Assembly: GCF_003945595.2 (NCBI RefSeq) | Contig: NW_024104504.1 | Span: 434,001-498,000, forward strand | From: Pipra filicauda | Taxonomy: Eukaryota; Chordata; Aves; Passeriformes; Pipridae | Direction: 5' to 3' | Length of the DNA: 64,000 nt | Shown here: positions 45,901-58,613 of the stretch, piece after piece | Numbering within the stretch: position 1 is the first letter of the stretch | How the letters are laid out: every line of letters begins with the position of its first letter | Notes under the pieces: generated by a model | Told to the model about the DNA's origin: nothing | What the model saw: only the letters and a program-made list of their open reading frames with translations | The model's database searches: none | Program-made: the position numbers and the translations under genes

Positions 45901-48900
45901 TAAACAAAGGTTGATTTGTTGTGGTGATTCTCTGGAGTTCACTCCCTCTGAACCTGGGCTGCTACCTTGCACATGGTCACAAAACACCCACTACTTTTGT
46001 AAATGGCTATTTGAAACATTAACCAGTAACATTTCAGTGTCTCAAACAGTATTTTCAAAAGGTCCCTATGTGCATTACTCACACATTAGTCCCAATACTG
46101 TGACTATCCAGCAATCATAGCATATGTTTTGTCATGTTGTATCCTAAAATTGAAAGATAATACCACTGTGATAATGAAAATATTGCAGTGTGTCACAAGG
46201 TAAAAGTATGTTTGCAAAAAGAAACATTAAGTACTCAGTAGTAATAGCTTCAAAAGACAGAACAAACATTACTTTGCCTATTAAATCAGAAATGACAGCA
46301 TGATTTTTGAACTAAGCTTTTGCAAATCACTATTACCTTTCTACAGTAACTTCAAACTCAAGTGTAGCCCAACAAAGCCACCAACACACTTGGATTTCTG
46401 TGTTTGTGAAGCTATCTGTTTCATGATGGATAGCTGATGTTTCATTTCTTCTCACGTATGGACGGCTAACTTGGAAAGATTTAATTAAAAATAACACAGA
46501 TTTTTATTGTAGAGTGGCTTTTTCAAATTTTATCTCATTAAAATTTTTGGGCAGGGGAACTAGTCAATCTAGAAAGTCTGGTAGTGTGTACTATACACAG
46601 TCAAGTGCCTTCCAAGATATCTCACAAGAAGGAATTAAGTTACTTAGTTATTGTGTGATCCACTGCATTATGCGTTAACATGCATTTGTCTAGAAAAGTT
46701 AGTGTTCTATCCTGTATCTCCTAAATAATACATTTAAAAGTTTTAATGTGAATGACAGCTCCTTTAGGTTAAGTAAAGATATTGTTCCTCCCAACAAAAT
46801 TAATATTTAAGATCTTTTTTATTAGCACTAATAATAAACAAAAAACATACAGTTTCATATTGAGAAAAATAAACTCTTTTTTACTAAAGGCAACAATATG
46901 TTTATAAAAGAACATAAATAGCATGGGTGCAGATTCTATTACTACATTTATATCTACTTGTAAAAATCTATGTGTTGAGTGACAGTACACCGAAGTTAAG
47001 GAGAAATAGCATAAGAAAATTGTGTAACTTCATCACAGTATGACCTCTTGCTCAACTTCTGCTAGAAAAATCCATTTTAGCAGTTAGTTTTGTTAAGTCT
47101 TGAAAACAATTTATTGAGGCTGGAACAAATGTACTGCCAGGGGATTACAATGGCTTACTACCAGAGAACTTGAATTAAAATAAAAACCAAATCAAATTAC
47201 TAGAAGTTTTAATGACATTGCAGTTTACCTTCTAGCAATTCCAAATTTTCTAAACAAAGGTAATCCATATGTAGTAACCACAGGGATTGGAACCTTCCTT
47301 TGGGACCTCTGCATGGATCATGCAACGTCACCCTCAGACTCCCTCCAGTTTCCTCCTTCACTGATCGTCAACCTGTCACAACCACCTGGCAGTGCAGGAG
47401 AAGCATCTCTTGAGTCAGACCCAGGCACAAGAGAGTACAACCACACTGTTCTAAGTCACTACCTAGTGTCTAAATAATGCCCTAAAGCACTCAACTGTGC
47501 TTGACATTTTTACTGAACAACTTTTTTTGTTGTTTAAACAGTCAGAAAATGTCAAGATGAGTATATACAGTTTGATATACAGAAAAAATGAATTAGCATC
47601 AATCTAAGTGAAAAGAGATTTAAGCTCATGATATGCAACTTCTGTTCTAATTTTAACATGTTTTCCTTGGGCAATGCTATATTTAGCTTAATTTAAAAAA
47701 AAATTCTTGACAGGCAATTCTCTTAAAATATAAGTGACAAATATGAGTAGATCATCTGTGATACCACTTATGCAAAGTCCAGTGTATTCTTGGCTCACTG
47801 TGAGGATACACTGACTGAGAAATATAAAATAGCTCCACAAGGAAAGAAACATGTACTTTTCAGTCCTTGCTGTCACTTTGTTATTGCATACAGTGAAGCT
47901 GCATAAAAGATATGGCTGTAAGACCAAATTCTTTAACGATTTCTTTCTTAATGAAATGGTTCTCAAATTTTGCTTGAGAGGAAAGACAGCTGCCTCTATA
48001 TCTGGGTAATTCCCCTTCACCCTAGTCCCCATTTAACTAATTAAATGTTCTTTAGAATTTGAAATCACTGAGTATAACAAAGCTCCTGAGAATCATAAGC
48101 AAAGTCAGGAGGACATCTCAACAGGAATGGTTAGCATAGGACAGTCTAGGGAGTACATGATGCTTTCAGTATCATTTTGTACTGTACTTTAGGGCATTAA
48201 TAGCCCTTCCAGCAATGTTGCACCAACTGCTAATCAATACCAATTATTTTTCTCACCATAGAAACGAGGTTTAGTTAACCTCTTGAGTGCCTTATTCCTG
48301 CAATAAATTGAGGATGTATTTTTTACATGAATGAAGAAAACATCCACTACAATGAAATTATTCCTATAACAAAAGTGCTTCTACATCCAAATGTTGGATG
48401 GATATATAGTCATTCAAAAAATTATTCCAGTCCATCAGTGTAAGGCCACATTTCCAAATAATTAATTTAAATAAAGTACACATTGTATGCTTCTATCATA
48501 AAAATACTTACAATAAGCAAAGTGGGAAAGGCTCCTACTCTTGGGTGTCTATCACTGTTTCAGTCAAAAGGGTCTTCACAATGAGATTTTTGTTGAATAA
48601 TCAAAAAATCATAATGAAACCAAATTGAAAAATCTGGGGGGTTTTGTTGATTTTTTTTACTAATTATTTTTTTCAATTTCATTCTGCTCAAACGTCAGTT
48701 AAAACAGTTATGGGAACAGCTATTTTACTGCTAAGTCATGCTATTAAAAAATTCTAATTTTGCATGCAAGTCAGGAGACAATGGTAAAAAACTTTTCATT
48801 ACCAAAACTCAGGAAAAAAAAAAAAATCAAAAGTCCCCACACACCCCAAAACAACCTCTTGTGCAACACTCCCTTATGCATCTATATATTTTATAACAGC

Positions 48901-50006
48901 CTAAATAACTGCTGAGGTAAACTAATACTTATTTTGGGGTTTTTGTTCAACTTAATACTTAAAACTTAGACCAAACAACGAAGCAGATCAGTTGAGATTT
49001 TTTTTTCTGTAACTAGACAGGCAGACAGTAGAATTAGTGAACTACCCAAATATATCAAAGGTATTAAATATTAGCATTCAAGTTATTTCCAAGTAACTAA
49101 TATAAATGCAACATAAAAATAAGAATACTGGAAATAAAAATTATTAGGGAAATATCTATTTGGTAGCCTTTTTACTGCTACACATCCTCACATCCTTGTG
49201 GTAACTGAAATCTAGATTCTCTTGAAGTAAATGCAAATTTCTGATAAGATTCCAATATTGTTTTGTGTTATATGTCTGCCTGTCTGTAAGTAAGCATGAA
49301 ATGTTTAATTCTTAAAGACCTGCAAAGTTCTGTATACAATTATTCAGTACAATATGTCATCAAATAAGAATAAATCAGAACACAAAATAATTTAATTTGA
49401 TAGAAGAAAAAAGTAATGAGTCTTTAATATCAAGGCAGAGAAGTTGCTCCTACAGCAGTTCACAAACATGACAATTCTAATAGGACTGATAGATTGCAAA
49501 AAAATAGCCAATATTGTTGAGTACACTTCTGCAATGGATTTATCAATATATATAAGTAATTGGCTTTACGTTGCTTTGTTTAAGCTACCTAAGCTAATAT
49601 AATGTTTGAGTGCTAATTTTAGAAAGTGAAGCTTTCTATAATCATAAAGGATTGTGTAATTGCTCAGAATACAGTGCAATATTCATTCTCTCTCAACCAC
49701 CATATGGAGATATCTGGAACAGTTTTTCAAGTCAACAGTTTTTCCAAGCCAATTTAACCAAAAGCAGAGGAACATAGGTTCTAATAAGCCATTTCCCTCT
49801 GGAGCTTCCACTGTTCTCTACATAAGCTGGAAAAACTATTTCCTTCATTAATCCTTTTTGGCTTTCATAACAAATGGGCCCACATTATTACTATTGTTTG
49901 TCATATCCAGATTGGGGGCTATAAGCTGTTGCAATTAAGTACATTTCAGAACTGTGTGAAATTTTGTTCCAGGCATTCTAGAAAAGTTTTCCTAAGGAGC
50001 ACAATG
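45901..50006. other. AT-rich non-coding DNA, nothing recognised
   Basis: No repeat family, RNA gene or coding frame recognised. A less AT-rich patch lies at about 47270-47470. The 114-codon minus-strand frame at 47688-48032 has no recognised domain. Confidence 0.5.
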
Positions 50007-50062
50007 TTTTTCTTCTTTTTTTGGTTTTTTTTTTCTTTTTTTTTTTTCCTTTTTTTTTTTTT
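50007..50062. repeat. Poly-T tract, interrupted
   Basis: About 56 bases of T runs broken by C, CC and GG. I see no processed pseudogene or short interspersed element beside it that would explain it as a reversed poly-A tail. Confidence 0.85.
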
Positions 50063-53000
50063 ATGGTAGAAGGAATATAATCTGTACCAACTTGACACAA
50101 ATGCTTTGCCAAAAAAGAAAATTAGAGAATGATGACAAGAAGAGGTGAATCTTGCTGGATGTAAAACTTTCCAAGGATTTTTTCTTTCTTAAAGTGTTAA
50201 TTTCTCCACTGCTTTTTCTATGTAGTACTAGAAGGAATAAAGAAGTTGGAATATTAATGGCTTTTTGAAACACAGAAAATAATAATGCTAACAGAGGATG
50301 GAACTTCTTTTCATTAGTTGCTCAATCCACTGCAACCAGACAACCAGACACAGTAACCACAATGTCTTAAAAGGAAAAAGCAAAAAAGCCCCAACCAAAG
50401 CGTACAACACCATTTGTCCTTTTTTTCATCACTACAGTTGTCCATTGCTTTACTAAAATACAGTCTCAACTCTGATGCCACACACACACAAAAAAAAAAG
50501 TGCTATATATTTTAAAATTTAATGTATTCCTGGGTTTGAGAATATGAAAGCACTTACAACAAATATGATCAGTTTCTCTTTATATCTCTACTTGACTCTA
50601 ATAGTAAGACAGACAGGAGCTGAGGTTTCCTTTTTGTACACTTTTCCTGTGTTCAAGTTGATGTGATGACTAACCATTGTAACTTCTTCCAACATGGCAT
50701 ACAGTTTAGTTATTATGTTGACACTACTATCCCCTAACTAAAGTATCAATACTTCCCTTTTTCACCACTAATATCGAAATCCTGGTGGATATTTACAATA
50801 GGAATTTCGTGACTATTTGCATAATTTATTTGTTGTATTTAAATGAGTAATGAGTAGTGCTGAGTAGAGGGGGGGGAAGGAAATCGAGGATTACTTCTCC
50901 AAGAAAAAGTTCTAAATCCAAAACTTGAGGCTCAGAGATAACTGAACACAAATTAAGGCAACTCAGTGAAAGCCCTTGCCAGATCTAATACTTACCCTCT
51001 TCAGCATATCATTACACATCTATCTGTATCAGGAACCCAAATGCTGAGAAGGAAAAAAAGCCACACCAAAACATAAAAATCTGGTAGGATTACCTTACTA
51101 GGAAAATGAGTATTTGGAATCTGCAGATAACTTTTAAAAATATTTTAAGTAAGATTTAAAAGCTCAACTCTTTTTTTCTGAAGATCAAACAAAACATAAA
51201 ATCATTAAAGACCTTTTTCTCTGGAAAAAAAATTAAGTCTTTTGAGGTGGTTTACTGAATTAAGCTCCCCATATTATTCTCAACATCTTTTGCAAATTGA
51301 AATTGCTAGAATGGTTTGGTGGTATAACAGAGGGAATGGGAGAAAATTCCAATGAGACAAAAAGCTTCCATCTGGATTTCATTAAACAGTCATTTTCTTA
51401 TAATTTACTCTATCATTTTAAATCATGAAAGTCATTAGATGTATTATTACATAATGATAAATTTCAGAGATTATATAAAAAATGTGGTTTTACTCAAGCA
51501 TTTATTCTCTTGTTGCATGGGCTAATATTTCCTAAGTTAATTATCAGATCAACAACAATAACAAAAAGCTATTCACTAATGGTTTTTGGCCTTGGATCTG
51601 TCAGAAATTTCTCACAGTTTGAATCAACCATTAATCTAAAAGCTAATATTCTCTAAAATGTAAGTGACCATAATTTTATATACCTTTCTATATACAAATA
51701 GAATAAGGTTACTACCCACCAACAAATATGCAATATTTGTAGAAAGAAAATCCTATTTCTTTCAAAGACTTATGAAAAAAAATTAAATAAGTATTTAAAA
51801 TTACAATAATTACTCAAATTTGCAAATATTTATTAGAAGTTCAAAATCACAGTTCTACTCTGATGAAAGAAGGCACAGGTAGTAAGTTTTTTCTTTTTTT
51901 TTGTTTTAATTGTGACTAAATGAAAAAGTAAGGTTCTGCATCTTGTATCTTTAGCCAAAGCATTATTCTATTACACCAGCTTTTTAGAGAAATAAATGAA
52001 TTAAAAATAATCTGTATTTCTGTGTTTGGTCCTTATGCTAGATCACCATCTCCACATGGCAAGCTAGTTGCAACTGAATTACTCAACCACCTTCCAATTT
52101 CTTAAGCTTGGATGCCACAAACTTGTAGTCTCTTGAGAGAGTATTTTTTGCAAAGCAGTAATACCTGCCTCAATTTTATATTTTCAAACCTCTCTGCACC
52201 CTCGGTTTGTCTCAATTTTCACTGCACAGCAGTGTACAGTATTGAATCACCCCTTTTTTTTCCCTCCTTGCATGATTCTCTCCTTTTTGCTTTTTCTTTT
52301 TTCTTTTACAGAGCACTAATATGCATATACAGAGGCTAATTAGGGAGCATAAAGGGTCTAGCACTTAAACAGGGTAGGTATAAGCATAGGTATAAGCAGT
52401 GAGTGTGGTACTGGGAAGATGCATCTAGATCTGGAACCCTTGTTACCACTATGGTGCTGAAAAAATGAAAAGAAGTGAAGAGGGAAGAAAATAAATATGA
52501 AAAAACCCGAAGTTTTCAAGGAATGAAGCAACAGTTTAAAGCTGCTTTTAAAACGAGACACATAAGAAAATTCTCACCAAGAAGACATCGCAGCACTTAG
52601 ATCATGGGCTACAGTATTTGTGTGGGGAGAAGATTTCTGAAAGAATTCAGTCTGTACTTAACAGAAGTTATGGGCTGTCAGCAGAGATGATACTGTTGTA
52701 ATTTATGAATGTTATATATTGCAGCTATTATAGAAGCAGAAGCTTATTGTAGTGCTGCAAATCAACAGGTCTTTCTCTCTCTACCACAGTTAAATATTAG
52801 GGTAGAGGTTACCTAGAGAAATACAAGTTATAAAATAATCTATCTTTGCAGCCTAACATTGAAGAATTTTATAATTTCACTGAAGTACTTAGGAAGGAAT
52901 ATTTCTATTCTAATAAAGGATAGGGAGAAAAAAATGCTGTTAGTGAGGAGTGAATTGAGCGCTTAACACTTGTTTCAGTTTACAGGTCGATTTTAATTTT

Positions 53001-56000
53001 GTGTTAGGGATTACAGAGAAATCTGTCAATAAGACAATGGTACAGAAAACACCTGAAGGCCATAGAAAAGCAGCTCTTATCTAATGGAAAAGTTCCCATG
53101 TAAATTATAAAATTGAAAGCAAAATAAACTTATATGTTGTTAAAACAGACTATATAGATTCTAATGCTCAAAGGCGTCAAATCTATCTCTGGCTGGTTCA
53201 AACTTTTAGATGCCCTACAGAATAGAGAATTCCAGGTGAACAGAACACCTACTTAAGATCATTAACACCTACATTTAATTGCAAAAGTACATGTCTTTCC
53301 TCAAAAAAAAATGCAAAAAGGAGTGCCAAGAGAAGCATTCGGAATTTATATAACTTTATAATACTATGTGTATTACTCCAAAATCACCTCCACTAAAGCA
53401 GCTCTCATAAGACTTTCCATTAAATAAACACTGAGAAGGACAGTTTCTTAGCACTTGTGTATCTCTGCGCCTGTTCTGCACCCTCCGGGTTTTGAGGGGG
53501 GCCACTTCTGAGCACCGACTGAAACTTCTCACTAAGCAGCATGTCACTCACATTCCCTTTGTGTGCCCCCCAGCAAGAAGACAGCAGTAGTAATGGTCTC
53601 TTCTAAGTCCCTGTGAGTAATTGTTCCCAAATAAATTAACTGCAGTGCACATTACTAGACTTCTTAAACAAAGTAGGCATTTAATATCTATCGGTGCCCC
53701 AAGACAGGAACTATACAGAAAGTAAAATATGGGACTAAATCAGAGGTTATTAGGATTTATTTTACCAATTATGCATACAACTTTAGCATTTTTTGCCATA
53801 CCTCAAGAACACAAAGATATAAACTACTATTTGAGTACTCTGACATTTATGGAACGCTTGAATTCAGTGACTTAATCAAAATGCATTTTTGTTGTAATTT
53901 AGAGAAAAGACAGCAGGAGGAATGATCTGAAAACACAAAGTGTGATAGAAACACCAGAAAGGGATCATTTTGGAAGGGGTGATAGTAGTGGAGATACCTT
54001 GCAAGCCAGTGTTAAAATCCTGAGAAGAAAAGCATTCAGAAGATGATGAAAGCACAAGCAGTAAATGGTTTACAGAGCACTAGTCATACAAGAAAAGTCC
54101 GATAAGTTTCTGGTCAAAAATAAAGAACTTTAAAGGAACCTAATCCAATGAAATACAACATAAGCTTTCAAGCATATTTCCTGAAACCATATTTAAATCC
54201 AGAATTCCATTGAAATACATATTTTGTATGAGTTTATTTCTGAAAAAATGTCCTAGAACTTTTAAAGTTAATATCCATACTGCGATCACATGGTTTTTTT
54301 AACAGAGATACTTATTCCCTCTTTGAAAAGGCAGAGAACTGAAGACAAAATTCTGTTTAGGTAGCTGTTTTGTCTGTTTTCTTCACATATTCTGAAAATT
54401 TCCTCTCTATCTTCTCACCAAAATAATATGAATTTCCATGAAGTAGGATTTTATTCATTGTAATATCAGATTTCAAAATTTATTAGTATTGACATTGCCT
54501 TTGAAGTCATTGTTAAGGCATAGTCAGTTTGCTTAAAGACCATAACAACAACCAAACAATAAAGCTGATGACAGTTGAGGGACTAAACTTTAATTCCAAA
54601 CGTCTATTTTTTTCTCCAAATACTCCTAATGTAGCTTTTTCTTCCTAATCAAAGTATAAAAAACAATAGCATATGTCATCTCTTTCAAAAAGTAAGGAAA
54701 ATGGAGGCATGGAACTTAGAGAAAATGTACAAGGGATAAGTGTAAATGCAGTATTTTTAAAGAATTTGATAAGGAGGTAGAGCAGATTTTATTAAAGTGA
54801 ATTTATAAATTATATCTGAAGATTTACTGTCATGTACTTCCTAGCAAGTTTCATAGCTTCCAAGTAACCAAACTACATGTTTTGATATGCTGCAGGAATA
54901 AAGCTATCACCAAGGCAACCAAACACAATACAGTGTTTGCTATCCTTTGTCTATTAAATGTAAGCATTTGCTTAAAAAAAAAAAGTCACATTTACCAACC
55001 TGTATCTTAAAAAGCATACTTTCTTTCCTGTTTCCTTAACTGTTCAAACTATTCTGGCTTCAGTGCACACATAATTATATTTGTATAAATGAAAACTATT
55101 GAGTTGTATGCACAGGGAAAAATGCAACAACTTAAACACAATATGAATTTTTTAAAAGGTAAGTGCCTATGGAATATCAATAAATGGAAAGCTTTTCCAT
55201 TCAAGCAAAGAACAAAACAATATCTGGTTAAACTGAATTGCTTGCAAAACTCTTTTAATTAGTAAGTAGAAATTCACTAAAAAAAACACTTTGGTCCTGA
55301 TTCTAATGTTTTTACTTACATAAAACCAATCTAGTTCATAAATAAAAGCAATTGTTTAAAAGACAGTATTTTCCATATAATTTTTTTGGCCTTCATACAG
55401 ATTTATTCCATTAAAAAGTAGCACAGATGCTTGTAATCTCTGTTATTTAATGAATGCTTCAGTTGATTATATATTATTACTTTTTAAAATAAGTGTCAGC
55501 ACATCTGAAATTGTCCAGTACTAATTTCATTATCACAGGAATTTGTAGGGTAGTAAAAACTGTGAAACTTTCAGGTAAAACTGAATGTGGAAATGAAAAC
55601 CACAAAAACTTGAGCAGTTATTAATGTGAATTTATGGGCCTAGAAGATGGTGGCTTGCTTTTTTCCAATGGAAGTTGGTCAAAATAGAGTTGGATATGCC
55701 TGACTTAATTCTCTTTACTCCCTGTCTACCTGCTCTGACAGACATTCCTTGACCATATTCTGCTAAACAGCCATTTGCTTGCTGAAGCTGTAGCTTGTCA
55801 AGTTGCCTGAAGACGACTGCTCACGAGTCAATCTCAGCAACGGCAATGACACAATTATAATTTTACTGACAGTCTTGATTTTTGAAGTGTATGACTGATG
55901 CTTGTCATTGGTATTCAAGTTAGGCAGTGGGTAATAGCAGGAACTTTCCTCCTACCAGAAGATTCTGGATTCCTCAGCATTAAAAGGTGTGGTTCAGTTG

Positions 56001-57999
56001 GCAGAGACTGGAGGGTCCCATTGAGCCACCAGGCTTCCCAGATGAATTAAAATTAAACTATATTAAAATGAAACTATTGATAGATATTGCATAGAAAAAA
56101 GCGTATATGTAATTGCCTTTCACTGCTGTGGTTATTAATTTTTTTTTAAAATAGACTGGTTTAATAGAAGGCCCATGTAATCTATCAAAGTACAACAAAC
56201 AGAAGCCCTTAACAACTTCACTATAATCATGTTATCAAGTAACTTTTATTTTCTGGGATTAAAGAGCTCCACTTGCCAAACTGGAGGTGAGGATGAACTG
56301 AGAATACATGAACATTTTCCACGTTGTTTGCTGAGTTGCTAAAAATATACTAATAGAAGAGGTGTTACCTTAACTGATCCCCTTTACTTTGTGAGGGAAA
56401 TTGCACTGCTACTGATAATCCACACTAATGTTAAGACATCATAAAACTGTTTTTGAAAAATCAATTACAATCTGTAGCAGAAAATGCTTTGGTGTGACAA
56501 AAATGTTATCTGTAGAGAGTTATTTAGCCAGTCTGGCTGGGAAGATATTTCCAACAACTGTTAAAGATATAGTATGTAAAAAATGTGCCATTGCTTTTTA
56601 AATTTATTAGTGGTAGTCAAAATTAAAATTCCAGTCCTTTTAGATTAACTAGGGGTTCTGAAAAAGATTCTTCTTTCAGATAGTTGAACTGATACACAGA
56701 AGTATAGTTCCAGTCCCCAGGGGTCACTACATAAAAAGCTACTAATGGGACAATCCCTTTTACCGGCCTTGGGTGTTTCCACTCCATTCTGCATGGTTGA
56801 AACCACAATAAAACTGAGTAGCAATCTGTTTTGTTTTGGAACCATAATTACATATTGACAAGTTAAACTGTGAGACCTAAATCAAGGGGATTTGGGTTAT
56901 TATGTGAGCATCCTCATGGGGCAAACCTAAAGGGACATCAATTATTTTGCCACAGCCTAACTACTTTTCAATTTTACTATCTTGAGTGGCATTAAATACT
57001 TGGAGAAAAGGAACTACTGAAGTTAAAAATGCAAGGCAAATGTAGCATGGTTGTCAAAAAGAGTTTCCACATATAATTAAAATAAAAATAGCTCAGCTTT
57101 ACTAGGAAAATATTCAATGAAAACATTTTTATTACTACAAAATATCTCCTCTTGCTTCTTAATTATTTTTCTTTGTTTACATTGTCTCAAATCTTAAATA
57201 GCTTTGATTTTGTTTCCAAATTCTTACCAGAAACCTTAAAGAAATATCTAATTTACTGAACAATTACTTATGTAAAGTTATTAGTGTTGTCCAATCATTC
57301 ACTAGTTGATAAAATGGAGTTTATGAAAAACATGTAGTGAAGAAAGAAATCATTTAAAGATTTTTTTTCATAAGCTCATAAGATGGCAAAATTGAAGTGT
57401 GTTTTATATGTAAAAATACATTGCATATGTTCAGAAATAACTAAATTATTACATATAGAGATAATGTAAACCCACTGTTTATGAGCCAATTTTTGATCTA
57501 AAATATGCATATTCTCCTTGTGTTCATACTGCGTTTAGTTTTTACCCATATTTTTGGTTTAATTTAAAGAACATGTCTATACAGAAGTAATAAATGTCAT
57601 TGATGTTATACCTATCATCTACATGATAAAAAAATATTGCTACCAATATTTTTACTTAAATTTTTAAGGAAAAAGTCAAATTTATCAAATATAGCAGATT
57701 CAACAAAAGGAAAGAAAATAGAAAAATATACACCTACCAAGTTCTCACAAAGTGCAACAAAAATCTTTAACTTTCTGAGAAAAAGAGAAAACTTCAGTAG
57801 AAACTGGTTGTTACATAAAGAACACGAGGAAGCAAAGAAATAACCTGGGGAATTTGCATCTAATCACAGGAATATCATAAAAGTCTATCATTACATATGC
57901 TTGCATCATTTGTTCTTCTGCAATATTTGATATTCTGCAACTAAGTCTCACTAAGTAGAAAACACTTCAAGCACTGTTGGGATTGTTTTTACTGATCTC
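50063..57999. other. AT-rich non-coding DNA, nothing recognised
   Basis: Nearly 8 kb without a repeat that I can name. Less AT-rich patches lie at about 53440-53600 and 55650-55860; the second, with CGACTGCTCACGAGTCAATC near 55814, could be a conserved non-coding element. Short frames (for example 52112-52339, 52358-52561, 56645-56845 and 57637-57843) have no recognised domain. Confidence 0.45.
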
Positions 58000-58050
58000 G
58001 TATTAAATTTACTTTACGAGCATAAAAGTATTAAATTTACTTTACAAGCA
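58000..58050. repeat. 23-bp direct duplication with 5-nt spacer
   Basis: GTATTAAATTTACTTTACGA (start of the first copy, 58000-58022) and its second copy (58028-58050) differ at one base, G to A, in the AGCA-ending 23-mer. The period is 28 bp. It is a local duplication. Confidence 0.85.
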
Positions 58051-58358
58051 CAGTATGAGAATTCAGTGCAACTAGTTTTTTAAGGTTAACTTTAATTCCT
58101 GCTTGAAGGTTAGGGTTTGCCTGTGTGGGAATATAACATTCCTATACAGATGTTTCAGGGACTTGAGTTCCCCAGCCTCTGTCAATGGAACACGTGAGGT
58201 GTACCGTGTCATAGCTCATGTCTGCATTTTGATTGCTTATAGAGCTCCATAGCAACCGAAATAGAAGCAGCCTGTTCTAGCAACAGGAGATTGCTTTCAT
58301 ATTTTACTAAGATTGGGTGTTCCGCTTGAGTGGTACAGTAGTAGATGACTTACTGGTT
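58051..58358. other. Non-coding DNA, slightly less AT-rich
   Basis: Nothing recognised. The patch 58130-58340 is somewhat richer in GC and CpG than its surroundings. Confidence 0.45.
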
Positions 58359-58389
58359 AAAAAAAAAAAAAGAAGAAGAAGAAAAAAAG
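58359..58389. repeat. A13 followed by GAA repeats
   Basis: A13 (58359-58371), then about four GAA units and further A residues; a simple repeat. Confidence 0.85.
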
Positions 58390-58595
58390 CATTTCGCTTA
58401 CAGAGTAAAAGTTTTGCCTCTTTATAAACTTAGATTTATAAAGTTCAGCAAACTTTGCTGATGCCCAGTAAGGTATTTGATTCACGGTCAATAATCAGAA
58501 GATTATATGAGTACATATTAAATTAACAAGATTTAGGGATTAAATTTAAGCAAAAGGTGAGGACCTGAGAAGGGTGACATTTAAAAAAAAATTAG

Positions 58596-58613
58596 CAACA
58601 ACAACAACAACAA
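58596..58613. repeat. (CAA)6 microsatellite
   Basis: Six uninterrupted CAA units following an A-run at about 58583-58591. Confidence 0.9.

Noticed and set aside
52312..52373. Possible micro-exon after a long pyrimidine tract ending TTTTACAG, with a GTAGGT donor
   Set aside because: All three frames contain a stop within 62 bp and there is no supporting context; pyrimidine tracts are common in this AT-rich DNA.
58243..58256. RFX X-box-like sequence AGCTCCATAGCAAC
   Set aside because: Only the right half-site fits well; the left half differs at several positions.
58596..58613. Clustered short repeats as a CRISPR-like array
   Set aside because: They are contiguous CAA microsatellite units without spacers in a vertebrate genome.
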